Positions 15,162 to 22,864 of a stretch of DNA of 64,000 bases are shown here, one piece after another. The notes beneath the pieces are model-generated. The model saw only the letters and a list, made by a program, of their open reading frames with translations, was not told where the DNA came from and did no database searches. Source of the DNA: Bacteroidia bacterium (lineage in GTDB: Bacteria > Bacteroidota > Bacteroidia > Chitinophagales > Saprospiraceae); contig JAUIKE010000012.1 of NCBI GenBank assembly GCA_030430845.1, positions 1-64,000 on the forward strand, read 5' to 3'. The translations under genes were made by a program, and so were the position numbers. Within the stretch, counting starts at the first letter, position 1. Each line of letters begins with the position of its first letter.

Positions 15162-16280
15162 TTACGAAACCAACTCAAAAGACTGTTTTTCCACTTCTTC
15201 CCCGTTTACAATGATGGATAGCTCATGCGCTCCGGTGTGATATTTCCGGGTAGTAATAATTTTAAAATGCTGCTTCTTCTCTATCCTGGTTTCGGATTTC
15301 GGTGGATATTCCTTTTCGCTGATCTGGAATACTTTTCTGGAAAGCGAGCCATTTGCTTTTTTAAAATAAACCCCATATTCCAGGCGTATTTTCATCGCTT
15401 CTTCTGACTTATTTTTCAGTAAAAAGTTGAAATACATTTCTTCGCCAATCTTTACCTGGGAGCGATCCAGCTCGAAGCACTTAATTTCAACATCTTCAAT
15501 ACTTCCAAAGCCAAACAAACGCATTACCCGAGTGTGGCCCTGTTTGAGCAGGGTTCGGCAGGCATGCTTGATCACCCAGTCAACTTCCTCGCTTTGCCCC
15601 TTCCATTGATAAGCCAATTCAACCAACTTTTCCGGATGGTCCTTGGAAATATCATTGAGGTTATTCGCTACACTTCTGCGCACCCACTCGGCCGGGTCGC
15701 CTTTCAGTTGGTCCAGGATGGGGATAATCAATTCCGGCTGTTTTTTCAAAAAAGGGACTCCTTTACCCCACGGCAGTCGGGGCCGGCAGCCCTCACTGGC
15801 CAGGCGGCGCACTTTAAAATGAGGATGCTCTGCCCAAGCTTTGGTTTGCTCCAGCATCTGATCCGGATACTTCAAAAAGAATGGACGAACGGCAAACTCA
15901 CAGCTCATCAGTTTGGTAATCTCCGTCATGGCTTCTATCGACACCTCATAGTGATCGAGCCCAAAGAACTCTACGAAGGTGGGCAGGAACATGTAGGCAA
16001 AACCATCTTTGCCAAGCTCTTCCTCCATTTTCAGCTGAGCAATTTTCACGATAATACTGACAGACTCCGGGTAAGGTTCGGGCAGGAATTCTTTTAATAC
16101 CACTGCCGTGTGTTTCATCCTGTCTTTCAACTCCCGCACCTCCCACTCGTCGTCGAATATTTTTTGTCGGAAAGCAGGGGAGTCAAAATTGGGTACTACT
16201 TTTTTTATGGTACCATCCAATTCCTCGAAGAAAGCAGGCGAGTACATGTTTTTGAGTAAAAAGGGTTCTTTTTCTGACAT
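15162..16280 (-). CDS. AlkD-like HEAT-repeat DNA alkylation repair protein
   Basis: A 372-residue protein built of HEAT-like helical repeats in residues about 1-260 (FEFA-type segments ADWVRRSVANNLNDISKDHP, KVRRLASEGCRPRLPWG), which is the DNA alkylation repair / AlkD-like fold that scans DNA for alkylated bases. Residues about 265-372 are beta-rich (CFELDRSQVKIGEEMYFNF, HTGAHELSIIVNGEEVEK), an extra domain seen in a subset of such proteins. No signal peptide. The DinB family gene lies 12 nt upstream, so they are probably one transcript. Confidence 0.82.
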   Translation of the reverse strand: MSEKEPFLLKNMYSPAFFEELDGTIKKVVPNFDSPAFRQKIFDDEWEVRELKDRMKHTAVVLKEFLPEPYPESVSIIVKIAQLKMEEELGKDGFAYMFLPTFVEFFGLDHYEVSIEAMTEITKLMSCEFAVRPFFLKYPDQMLEQTKAWAEHPHFKVRRLASEGCRPRLPWGKGVPFLKKQPELIIPILDQLKGDPAEWVRRSVANNLNDISKDHPEKLVELAYQWKGQSEEVDWVIKHACRTLLKQGHTRVMRLFGFGSIEDVEIKCFELDRSQVKIGEEMYFNFLLKNKSEEAMKIRLEYGVYFKKANGSLSRKVFQISEKEYPPKSETRIEKKQHFKIITTRKYHTGAHELSIIVNGEEVEKQSFELVS

Positions 16281-16292
16281 GGATATGCTAGC

Positions 16293-16781
16293 TTATTTAT
16301 TTTGAATCATTTTAAGCGTCAGGCCAATCTGTCCCAGATGGTACAAATCATGATGTAACAATCCCTCCACATAATACAGATAGGTATTGGTATTCGCGCC
16401 ATATTGAAAAGTTTTTTCCAGGAAATCGTCATTTTGACTTCTGAGCAAGTGGAGTAATTCCTGCTGGGTTTCATCCGACTCCTGCTTGAGTGCTGTCCAG
16501 CCACGAGCCCTCAGTGTGCCATTGTCCAGCCAGTTGTGCGGGCTGTCCACTTTCAGGTTAATTTCCGGATTCCCTTTGATTCGGTTCAGCAGTTCTTTTC
16601 GCCACTCTGTCAAGTGTGATAAAATCTGAGCAATGGAGTTATAGCCGGGGGCAGGTTTGATGAATACATTTTCATCATTCAATTCTTTGAATTTTTTGTC
16701 GAAGGATTCGTACAGCCAGGGGAGTTGGTTGTACACTTCATCAATTTGCCGGGCCAAATTTTGGCAGAGAATGTTACTCAT
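16293..16781 (-). CDS. DinB superfamily protein
   Basis: A 162-residue four-helix protein; I start at ATG MSNILCQNLARQIDEVY, since the ORF-track extension is not ATG-initiated. The three metal-ligand His positions expected in DinB proteins are visible: SHLTEWRKEL, and LLHHDLYHLGQIGLTLK near the C-terminus. These proteins include thiol S-transferases and stress-induced proteins; the exact activity is unknown. It is upstream of and 12 nt from the AlkD-like gene. Confidence 0.82.
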   Translation of the reverse strand: MSNILCQNLARQIDEVYNQLPWLYESFDKKFKELNDENVFIKPAPGYNSIAQILSHLTEWRKELLNRIKGNPEINLKVDSPHNWLDNGTLRARGWTALKQESDETQQELLHLLRSQNDDFLEKTFQYGANTNTYLYYVEGLLHHDLYHLGQIGLTLKMIQNK

Positions 16782-16880
16782 AATCTTGGTTTTAATGGAT
16801 GTTTTTGTTTGGATCACTAACAAAAATAGGAGGCAAATAATTCACCCGGAGGGTGATGTGTGTTTTTTTTTTAATGTTCC

Positions 16881-17009
16881 ATTGCAAAAGCGGACAATTT
16901 CGGACAAAAGCGGACAGATATTAGCGGTTGACCGGATTTGGGGGTAACTTTGCAGGGCGGAAAAAAGTCGTTAGTGACCTGGTGACTTGGAGTCACCAGG
17001 TCACTAACG
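16881..17009 (+). repeat. composite GCGGACA / -7 / hairpin repeat, copy 2
   Basis: ATTGCAAAAGCGGACA begins the element. Boxes GCGGACA (16890), TCGGACA (16900) and GCGGACA (16910) are phased by 10 nt; after 28 nt comes TAACTTTG at 16945-16952; after 16 nt the hairpin at 16969-17009 (18-bp arms CGTTAGTGACCTGGTGAC, loop TTGGA). Copy 2 has a compensating change: the outer C:G of copies 1 and 3 is T:A here on both arms, so the stem is conserved. It points into the 3' end of the gene at 17080-17364. Confidence 0.87.
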
Positions 17010-17079
17010 CCCCCGCCGCCGCTCCAGAATTACCGGAGTGTATAATAACCCAATAATCCTGGAGTCTAGGAAGGGCTTC

Positions 17080-17364
17080 TCAGCCTTTCAGCCTCAATTC
17101 ATGCGGGCTCGTTTTGGGTATGCGCTCGATGAGGCCTCGGGCCTCCAGGTCGAGCTTGATCGTCACTACATACCAGAGTACCTTCCCATCGAAGGAATCG
17201 CTGAGTTGCTCGACGGCCAGGTCGGAGAGTTCCTCGAAGCTGATACGGCCTCTTTCCTGAATGGTATGCAGGATAAAATCTTTGATGAAGTCATATTTGG
17301 AGCGCAGAATGTTCACGCCCTTTTTCCCCGCGGGATGGAGGGTTAGAATTCGTTCTTCAGACAT
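17080..17364 (-). CDS. small conserved protein resembling DUF6958
   Basis: A 94-residue protein beginning MSEERILTLHPAGKKGVNI, followed by a compact helical region with a winged-helix-like pattern (FIKDFILHTIQERGRISFEELSDLA, DLEARGLIERIPKT). This opening and layout resemble DUF6958 proteins. A winged-helix fold suggests nucleic acid contact, but no activity is known to me. It is third in a minus-strand run after the symporter and VOC genes, with an 81-nt gap. Confidence 0.65.
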   Translation of the reverse strand: MSEERILTLHPAGKKGVNILRSKYDFIKDFILHTIQERGRISFEELSDLAVEQLSDSFDGKVLWYVVTIKLDLEARGLIERIPKTSPHELRLKG

Positions 17365-17445
17365 AGTGAGTGTAGGTTTGTTTTCAAATGATTTGACAGG
17401 TTAATTTCGGCTACCATTTTCGTCTCTGCAAGATCTTTCTACCTG

Positions 17446-17916
17446 CTACTTCCTGCCTTCTACCAATCGTTCCCAATGTTGTAATTCAATGATATTCCCT
17501 TCCGGATCTGCAATGTAAATAAAGTGGATGGTGCCTACCCCTTCGACGGTAGTTTGACTTACTTCCCCATGTTTGCCAGCTCCATTTTCCAAAGCCATTT
17601 GAAGGCAGGCTTCCAGATTATCCACCTCAAAAGCCAGGTGCCCGAGTCCCTGGCGATTGGCAGTGGAAGGTGCTTGAGGGATCATCTTTGCGTACGAGTA
17701 AATCTCCAGCGTTGGCCCGGTATCGCCATAGCCTGGCAGCCTAAGATGCATACCTTCAAGTGCGGCATTGGGAACTCCAGTACCTTTTTCCAGCCATTCT
17801 CCTGATTGGTTCCGTTGAGGAGGAACGGGAATGCAATAGAATACAGTAGTATAAAAATCGACCAACTTCCGCCAGTCCTTTGCGACAATATTGGTATGAG
17901 CATATCTTATTTTCAT
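17446..17916 (-). CDS. VOC (glyoxalase/bleomycin-resistance) family protein
   Basis: A 156-residue protein with two beta-alpha-beta-beta-beta halves of the vicinal oxygen chelate fold. Expected metal ligand positions are visible: IRYAHTNIVAKDWRKLVDFY (His near residue 6), GLGHLAFEVDNLEACLQ (His) and PEGNIIELQHWE (Glu). It could be a lyase, isomerase or resistance protein; substrate unknown. It starts 9 nt after the symporter gene on the same strand. Confidence 0.85.
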   Translation of the reverse strand: MKIRYAHTNIVAKDWRKLVDFYTTVFYCIPVPPQRNQSGEWLEKGTGVPNAALEGMHLRLPGYGDTGPTLEIYSYAKMIPQAPSTANRQGLGHLAFEVDNLEACLQMALENGAGKHGEVSQTTVEGVGTIHFIYIADPEGNIIELQHWERLVEGRK

Positions 17917-17925
17917 AATCTAAAT

Positions 17926-18879
17926 TTAACCTCTTTCCCGCCACCAGCTGGCCAAAGCGGAGCCTGACATATTCATCCACGGACCAAACACGACAGAGGC
18001 CAGCCCCATAGTAGCTACTTTACCCATTTCAAGAGCTATGCCTGATGCCAGGCCTGAGTTTTGCATACCCACCTCCAGGGCTATGGTCCGGGCCGATTTT
18101 TTATCCATTCCTGCTAGTCGGCTCAAGCCATAACCCAGCAAATATCCGGCCGAATTATGTAGTATCACTACTAATATAAGGACCATACCAATATCCAGCA
18201 ACGCATCCCGGCCCGCAGCTGTTATGATAGCTATGATAAAAACGATTCCTCCCATTGAAATGTAGGGAAATACCTTCTGTACTTTTTTCATCCTTCCCCT
18301 TAACAGTCGGTTAATGAGAATGCCGGCGAATATGGGAATAATCACAATTTTGGCAATACTCCACATCATTGCTATGAAATCAACGGAAATTAGCTGGCCG
18401 GCTAATACTTTCATTAAAAAGGGTGTGATAAAGGGCGCTAAAATTGTGGCTACTGCTGTAAGCGTGATGGAAAGTGCCAAATTAGCCCTGGCAATAAAAG
18501 ACATCACATTTGAAGCCAGGCCGCTTGGAGAAGATCCTACCAGGATAACACCGGCTGCTATCTCAGGAGGCAACTTTGAGAGGTATGCCAGCCCCGCTCC
18601 CAGCAATGGCATAATGCTAAATTGACAGATCAAGCCGACCAACACACCCTTTGGCATTTTAATAACTCCCTCAAAATCGCGCAGACTCATACTCGTGCCC
18701 ATTCCAAACATAATAAGCATGAGCAATGGAACAATTAACTTCTTCAAATCCAAGGCTCCCCATTGTGTGAACATCCATGGGAATACCATGGCTAAGGTAG
18801 CCGCCGCCGCTATAAGCAAAGTATACAACAGGCCACTAAAAAGGCTTCGATAGGGCGAAGAAGCACTTTCTTTTATCAT
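17926..18879 (-). CDS. bile acid:sodium symporter (BASS/SBF) family transporter
   Basis: A 317-residue inner-membrane protein with about nine or ten helices. SBF-family features are visible: MFGMGTSMSLRDFEG, the crossover LVGSSPSGLASNVMSFIARANLALSI with the GSxxxGxASN pattern near the substrate site, and the second EVGMQNSGLASGIA. The EVGMQN and GGx-type motifs match members that carry small organic anions by sodium symport. It is first in a three-gene minus-strand run. Confidence 0.9.
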   Translation of the reverse strand: MIKESASSPYRSLFSGLLYTLLIAAAATLAMVFPWMFTQWGALDLKKLIVPLLMLIMFGMGTSMSLRDFEGVIKMPKGVLVGLICQFSIMPLLGAGLAYLSKLPPEIAAGVILVGSSPSGLASNVMSFIARANLALSITLTAVATILAPFITPFLMKVLAGQLISVDFIAMMWSIAKIVIIPIFAGILINRLLRGRMKKVQKVFPYISMGGIVFIIAIITAAGRDALLDIGMVLILVVILHNSAGYLLGYGLSRLAGMDKKSARTIALEVGMQNSGLASGIALEMGKVATMGLASVVFGPWMNMSGSALASWWRERG

Positions 18880-18999
18880 TGGTTACTAATTGATGTTCAA
18901 TTTTTTGGAAGGTAATCTATTTTTCATTATTCCTGAAACGATACTTCAGCTTTCATCTCTTCTGATGCGGAGGTCATCAGCAGAAAAAATACTGTACAT

Positions 19000-19031
19000 A
19001 AAAAAAAAGCCTCCCTACAAAATAAGGAGGC
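19000..19031 (-). terminator. rho-independent terminator reading leftward
   Basis: Minus strand: perfect 6-bp GCCTCC/GGAGGC stem with an AT-rich inner loop followed by nine T residues. It lies 120 nt before the symporter gene start and cannot terminate that gene, so it ends a separate short leftward transcript. Confidence 0.75.
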
Positions 19032-19257
19032 AGGCGCAAAAGGGAATTCTTGTGTCTAACCTTTTGGTTAAACCACAACACGCATTCTATTTAACATTCA
19101 GTTCATTCAAAACTTTTCTTTTAAAATCATCCAGCTACTAAAGACATTAAAACAATACAATAAGCTATATGATTATCTTTATTCATTCTTAACAACTACA
19201 AGATGCACTTTTGTCATAAGAGTTGTTTTAATTTCTGATACCAGGCATAACATGAGG

Positions 19258-19288
19258 AAAAAAAAAGAGCGATGGTGACCCATCGCTC
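19258..19288 (-). terminator. rho-independent terminator reading leftward
   Basis: Minus strand: perfect 9-bp stem GAGCGATGG/CCATCGCTC with a 4-nt loop followed by nine T residues. There is no recognised protein gene upstream of it on that strand; the 63-residue ORF of the track runs straight through the stem and is not credible. Suggests a small RNA. Confidence 0.78.
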
Positions 19289-19983
19289 GAAAATATTCGC
19301 CACTTAGACTTAAACTAAGCTGTTGTTTGCCGTAGAGGGGATTGGCTGCTAATAGGGGTGTTTCAATCATCTTATGAAAAAATAGTGTTGGAGTTAATAG
19401 ATGAATTATTTATCTGCTTTTCTGTTTGCACATGGATTGCATGGAAGAGGGGGGAGAGGTGCCGTTCACACTGCTGTTACTTATTAGCAAGTAAAATCAT
19501 GCCCCGATTAAACGTGCCAATATTCTCAAAGTAGTGCTTGGGTTAGAATGCAGGTGACCGGCACCTTCCTTAAAGCAGTTCCATTATCCACCTAATTCGT
19601 ATTATTCTTGTTGATACAAAAGTGACAAAACTTCCGTTTATGGCCTTTCTATTCTGATAATTAAATAAACATGAAGAAAAAAATAAATTAATTTGTATTT
19701 TAAGCTGATCAATTTCATATAGTCGTTTAGCCAATTTTTAAATAATGTAATTAGGGATCCTTTCTGCCTGATGAACATTAGTATTAAAGGGGAACAGTTA
19801 TCTAACAACCATTCTCCATTGTGTAAAAAACACAGCTGCTTTTCTGAAGTCTTTTTATTTACTTAACTGGATTAAGTGTCTAGCCATGTTTAATTACGCT
19901 TTCACTTGTAGCAATCGCCGCAAGCAAACTTAACCGAATAGAGGCTTCCAAAGACATGCTAATCCTTCTATCCTTCTATTGGT

Positions 19984-21507
19984 ATGCTGCTTATTGAAAA
20001 ACAAGTGAAGTTGCTGGATGACTTTCATTTTAACCTATTCAGAGAATATGTTAAAAACCTTAGTCTCAGATCTTATTACCCGTTGGCCTTAATTGACGTA
20101 ATCAGTCGCAATCCACAAGAAGAGCAGGATTCAACTTCCTTATATAAATTAGTATATGGAGAAGAAGCAACAGATGAAAAAGCGCTGAAAAAATTCTTCC
20201 AGTTAGCTCATTATACTTTTCGACAATCCCATTTTCTCTCTCGTAATTATCCCAATTACTTAATGCATAATATTTCACAGATTCAGCATCTAATCAGTCA
20301 GGGGGAACTATCAAAAGCGACTCATCTGGCATTAATGCTCAAAGATGTAGCTGAAAAAATTGAGGATTGGGATACCTGTGAAGCAGTACTGAAAATTTTG
20401 GCCCAAAGAGCTATCTTGTTAGAGTCGCCCAAAGATGCACTGCGATATTATGAAGAATCTCAGAAAATCCTCCAGTTTAAAAATGATCTTAATGACATCA
20501 ACCAGTTCTTCTATAAACAATACATGGACAAAGGTAAAAACGTGGGGGGGGCCAGCTCCAGCTCGAATATGTCTTTCTTTGAAAAATATTTTAACAGCGA
20601 AAGCCACGTCGTTCGTACCCTGAGTCGCCTACATTATTTTTATTCACTTCACTTGCTGCGGGATGAAACCTTTTATGGGGAAGATACTTTAGAACAATTG
20701 AGCCTTCTAAAAGAGGAACTCATTAAATATAACTATATCATATTCCCCTACCTTCACAATCTGTTGCCGAAAGTTTCTTTTCTAAAACTGATGTACTCCC
20801 TTAGGAAACTTTCAGAGGAAAATGTTTTGGAAGAAGCCAGAGACCTGCTCGACTCCTCACAGGATGATCTGTTTTGGAATAGCTTCATTAATTTGCCCGA
20901 ATTCAACTCCATCGGCATACAGACTAGCCATCTCGTTTCCAACTATTTTACCAGCTACAGAGAGGATCACCTCGAAATATTGCCGGAAGAAACGGTTGAG
21001 TTGATTCAAAGTCTAAAAAAAAGATGCCGGGCTATTTTGGATAACCCATTACTCGAAGAAGCCTTTACCACTAAGTACATCAACCTGACTACCGTTTATG
21101 CAGGTTTGTTGTTACTCGGCAGTCAGGAGGACATCAAAGAAGCCATCTGGCAATTAGAAAATCTGCTCATTCGATACCAGCAATTATCCTTTCATGCTTT
21201 TATCGATTCCATCTTTTTAAATCTTATCCTAGCCTCCTTTTGCATAAAAGATTACGAAAAGCTTGAAAAGTATTATCGGCGATACAAAAAGTCAACTAAA
21301 GAAAAAGTAGTCGTACCAGAAAATGACTTCACAGTTCATTTATTTTATTATACCTCCAAATGGCTCTTGAATAAACGTCAACAATACGTAAATAAAATTG
21401 AAAAGACAATTGCAGAAAACACTTTCATCAAGGACTTCCCAACCTCTAAAAAACTATTACTTGATCTAGTTAATTATTACAATATGCCAATCACTATTGA
21501 CTTTTAA
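19984..21507 (+). CDS. helical (TPR-like) repeat protein, probable relative of the 7294 gene product
   Basis: A 507-residue, largely alpha-helical protein with a 90-residue N-terminal unit (LLDDFHFNLFREYVKNL) and TPR-like pairs (ATHLALMLKDVAEKIEDWDT, DALRYYEESQKILQF). It has the same size, layout and type of C-terminus (LEKYYRRYKKSTKE compared with LDKYRRRYLKTED) as the protein at 7294-8760, although identity is low by eye. No signal peptide, membrane span or enzyme motif. Like that gene it is preceded by a long AT-rich region and leftward short transcripts. Confidence 0.65.
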   Translation: MLLIEKQVKLLDDFHFNLFREYVKNLSLRSYYPLALIDVISRNPQEEQDSTSLYKLVYGEEATDEKALKKFFQLAHYTFRQSHFLSRNYPNYLMHNISQIQHLISQGELSKATHLALMLKDVAEKIEDWDTCEAVLKILAQRAILLESPKDALRYYEESQKILQFKNDLNDINQFFYKQYMDKGKNVGGASSSSNMSFFEKYFNSESHVVRTLSRLHYFYSLHLLRDETFYGEDTLEQLSLLKEELIKYNYIIFPYLHNLLPKVSFLKLMYSLRKLSEENVLEEARDLLDSSQDDLFWNSFINLPEFNSIGIQTSHLVSNYFTSYREDHLEILPEETVELIQSLKKRCRAILDNPLLEEAFTTKYINLTTVYAGLLLLGSQEDIKEAIWQLENLLIRYQQLSFHAFIDSIFLNLILASFCIKDYEKLEKYYRRYKKSTKEKVVVPENDFTVHLFYYTSKWLLNKRQQYVNKIEKTIAENTFIKDFPTSKKLLLDLVNYYNMPITIDF

Positions 21508-21639
21508 TAAAACTTATATTAATTTTATGCATACCAAAATTTCCTCCCCCCATCTCTTTCGTTTAGAAACTCTTCCTAAGTTCAGGTTTCCGTAGCTGAA
21601 CATTTAATTTTATTACCCTTTAAACGCTTTTAATTCGCC

Positions 21640-22485
21640 ATGAAAAAATTATTACAATTAATTTTTGCAGTACTACTCGTATGCCAATTTTCTTTTGCTC
21701 AATCCCCCTCTACCTTTATTAATGAAATAAATTATCTCGCCAGCCATCCGGATGATCGAATTGTAGAGATCGCTGGTGAGGCTGGCCAAGACCTTGCCGG
21801 CTGGTCACTCGTGTACTATTTTGCCGACGGGACGATCAATGCCATTGAAGAGATTCAATCGGGTGTTATTCCCAACGATCAAAACGATTTTGGAGTGATC
21901 ATCTATGACATTGATCAGGGAGGAGGTTCCGGAGGGCTGGCTCTGGTTAATGCTTCTGACCAGGTTGTTCAATTCATAAGTTACGGCCTAACACCTGTTA
22001 TCGAAGCGCTGGAAGGGCCTGCAGCCGGGCAAACCCCAGAATTTATTGGCTCCCAGCTGTTGCCTTTTAACTCCCTACAGCTATTCGGCTCTGGCAACGA
22101 ATATGAAGACTTTTCATGGACGAACCTCCTCTTGGCTTCTCCTGGTTCCATCAACGTTCGTCAGCTCATCGAAGGTCTTCTGGGCAACCTCGGTCTTAAT
22201 CTTTTTGGGCTTCAGGAGCAGAACTCCTCCGCGCAAGATGATCTACGGGTTGAGACCGTTCAGGTATATCCTAACCCTTTCGTTGAGCGTGTTCGCGTTA
22301 CATTGCCAAATGCTGAGATTAATAAAATCAGCGTAATGGATGCCTCAGGCCGATTTATCCGCACCGTTTCAAGCAATTACCAAAGCCAGGTAGATATTCA
22401 TATGGGAGACCTTTCTCCCGGAATATATTATCTCGTATGCGAAACCGGAAATGCTGTGAGTACTCACAGGATACTGAAAAGGTAA
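21640..22485 (+). CDS. secreted lamin-tail-like protein with T9SS type A sorting domain
   Basis: A 281-residue protein with a signal peptide ending near FSFAQ. Residues about 23-165 resemble a lamin-tail domain: FINEINYLASHPDDRIVEIAG, DLAGWSLVYYF, GGLALVNASDQVVQFISYG. Residues about 205-281 are a T9SS type A C-terminal sorting domain (VQVYPNPFVERVRVTLP, SVMDASGRFIRTV, LSPGIYYLVCETG, HRILKR). It should cross the outer membrane through the type IX system and be attached to the surface or released. Its ligand is unknown. The M36 peptidase gene follows on the same strand after 379 nt. Confidence 0.87.
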   Translation: MKKLLQLIFAVLLVCQFSFAQSPSTFINEINYLASHPDDRIVEIAGEAGQDLAGWSLVYYFADGTINAIEEIQSGVIPNDQNDFGVIIYDIDQGGGSGGLALVNASDQVVQFISYGLTPVIEALEGPAAGQTPEFIGSQLLPFNSLQLFGSGNEYEDFSWTNLLLASPGSINVRQLIEGLLGNLGLNLFGLQEQNSSAQDDLRVETVQVYPNPFVERVRVTLPNAEINKISVMDASGRFIRTVSSNYQSQVDIHMGDLSPGIYYLVCETGNAVSTHRILKR

Positions 22486-22864
22486 TGCACAGGTAAGTTG
22501 AAAATAGGGCCCATAACTCACTGTACACATATTCTGTGCCGTCATTATAAGCCCTAAGCTTTATTTCTTATCCAATGATGTGTTTTGTATCGGTATAAGT
22601 GCAAAACACATCACTAAAAGATTTAATGCAAAATAAACTTACAAATAGCAAGCAAGAACTAATTAAGTGTTTGTTTAACACTATTAAAATCATTTACAGC
22701 CACTTAGTTTTTTTCCCATTCTCATACATATATCAGATACTACAGATTTCATTAAATGATACCCTTATTTTTGTATCAGGAAATCTAAACAAGGAAAAGT
22801 TTGATATCAAATTGAAAGGGAAGAATCATAAGTAGTCTGTACATACATAAAAATTACACTTCTT
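22486..22864. other. intergenic region with a 12-bp inverted repeat
   Basis: A perfect inverted repeat TGATGTGTTTTG / CAAAACACATCA with a 14-nt spacer spans 22576-22613. Neither strand has a T tract after it, so it fits an operator or a weak terminator of the lamin-tail gene. A 78-codon GTG frame (22599-22835) begins inside it; it is AT-driven and I do not call it a gene. Confidence 0.6.

Larger units (their letters stand above)
18880..19983. other. 1.1-kb gene-poor AT-rich region with two leftward terminators
   Basis: No convincing protein gene is seen on either strand. Two good minus-strand terminators (19000-19031 and 19258-19288) imply two short leftward transcripts whose starts lie between about 19300 and 19980. 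A CTTAG/CTAAG dyad sits just before the second. The downstream unit contains a 19-codon ATG frame (19127-19186), too short to trust. The right-hand 600 nt is AT-rich and probably holds the promoter of the 19984 gene. Confidence 0.6.

Noticed and set aside
15534-16097. 187-aa plus-strand ORF
   Set aside because: Antisense to the AlkD-like gene, which has clear HEAT repeats and a downstream operon partner.
19179-19370. 63-aa minus-strand ORF
   Set aside because: Runs through the strong terminator at 19258-19288, so it cannot be read as a complete mRNA.
22599-22835. 78-aa GTG-started ORF between the two T9SS genes
   Set aside because: AT-rich frame beginning inside an inverted repeat, with no recognisable family; not supported.
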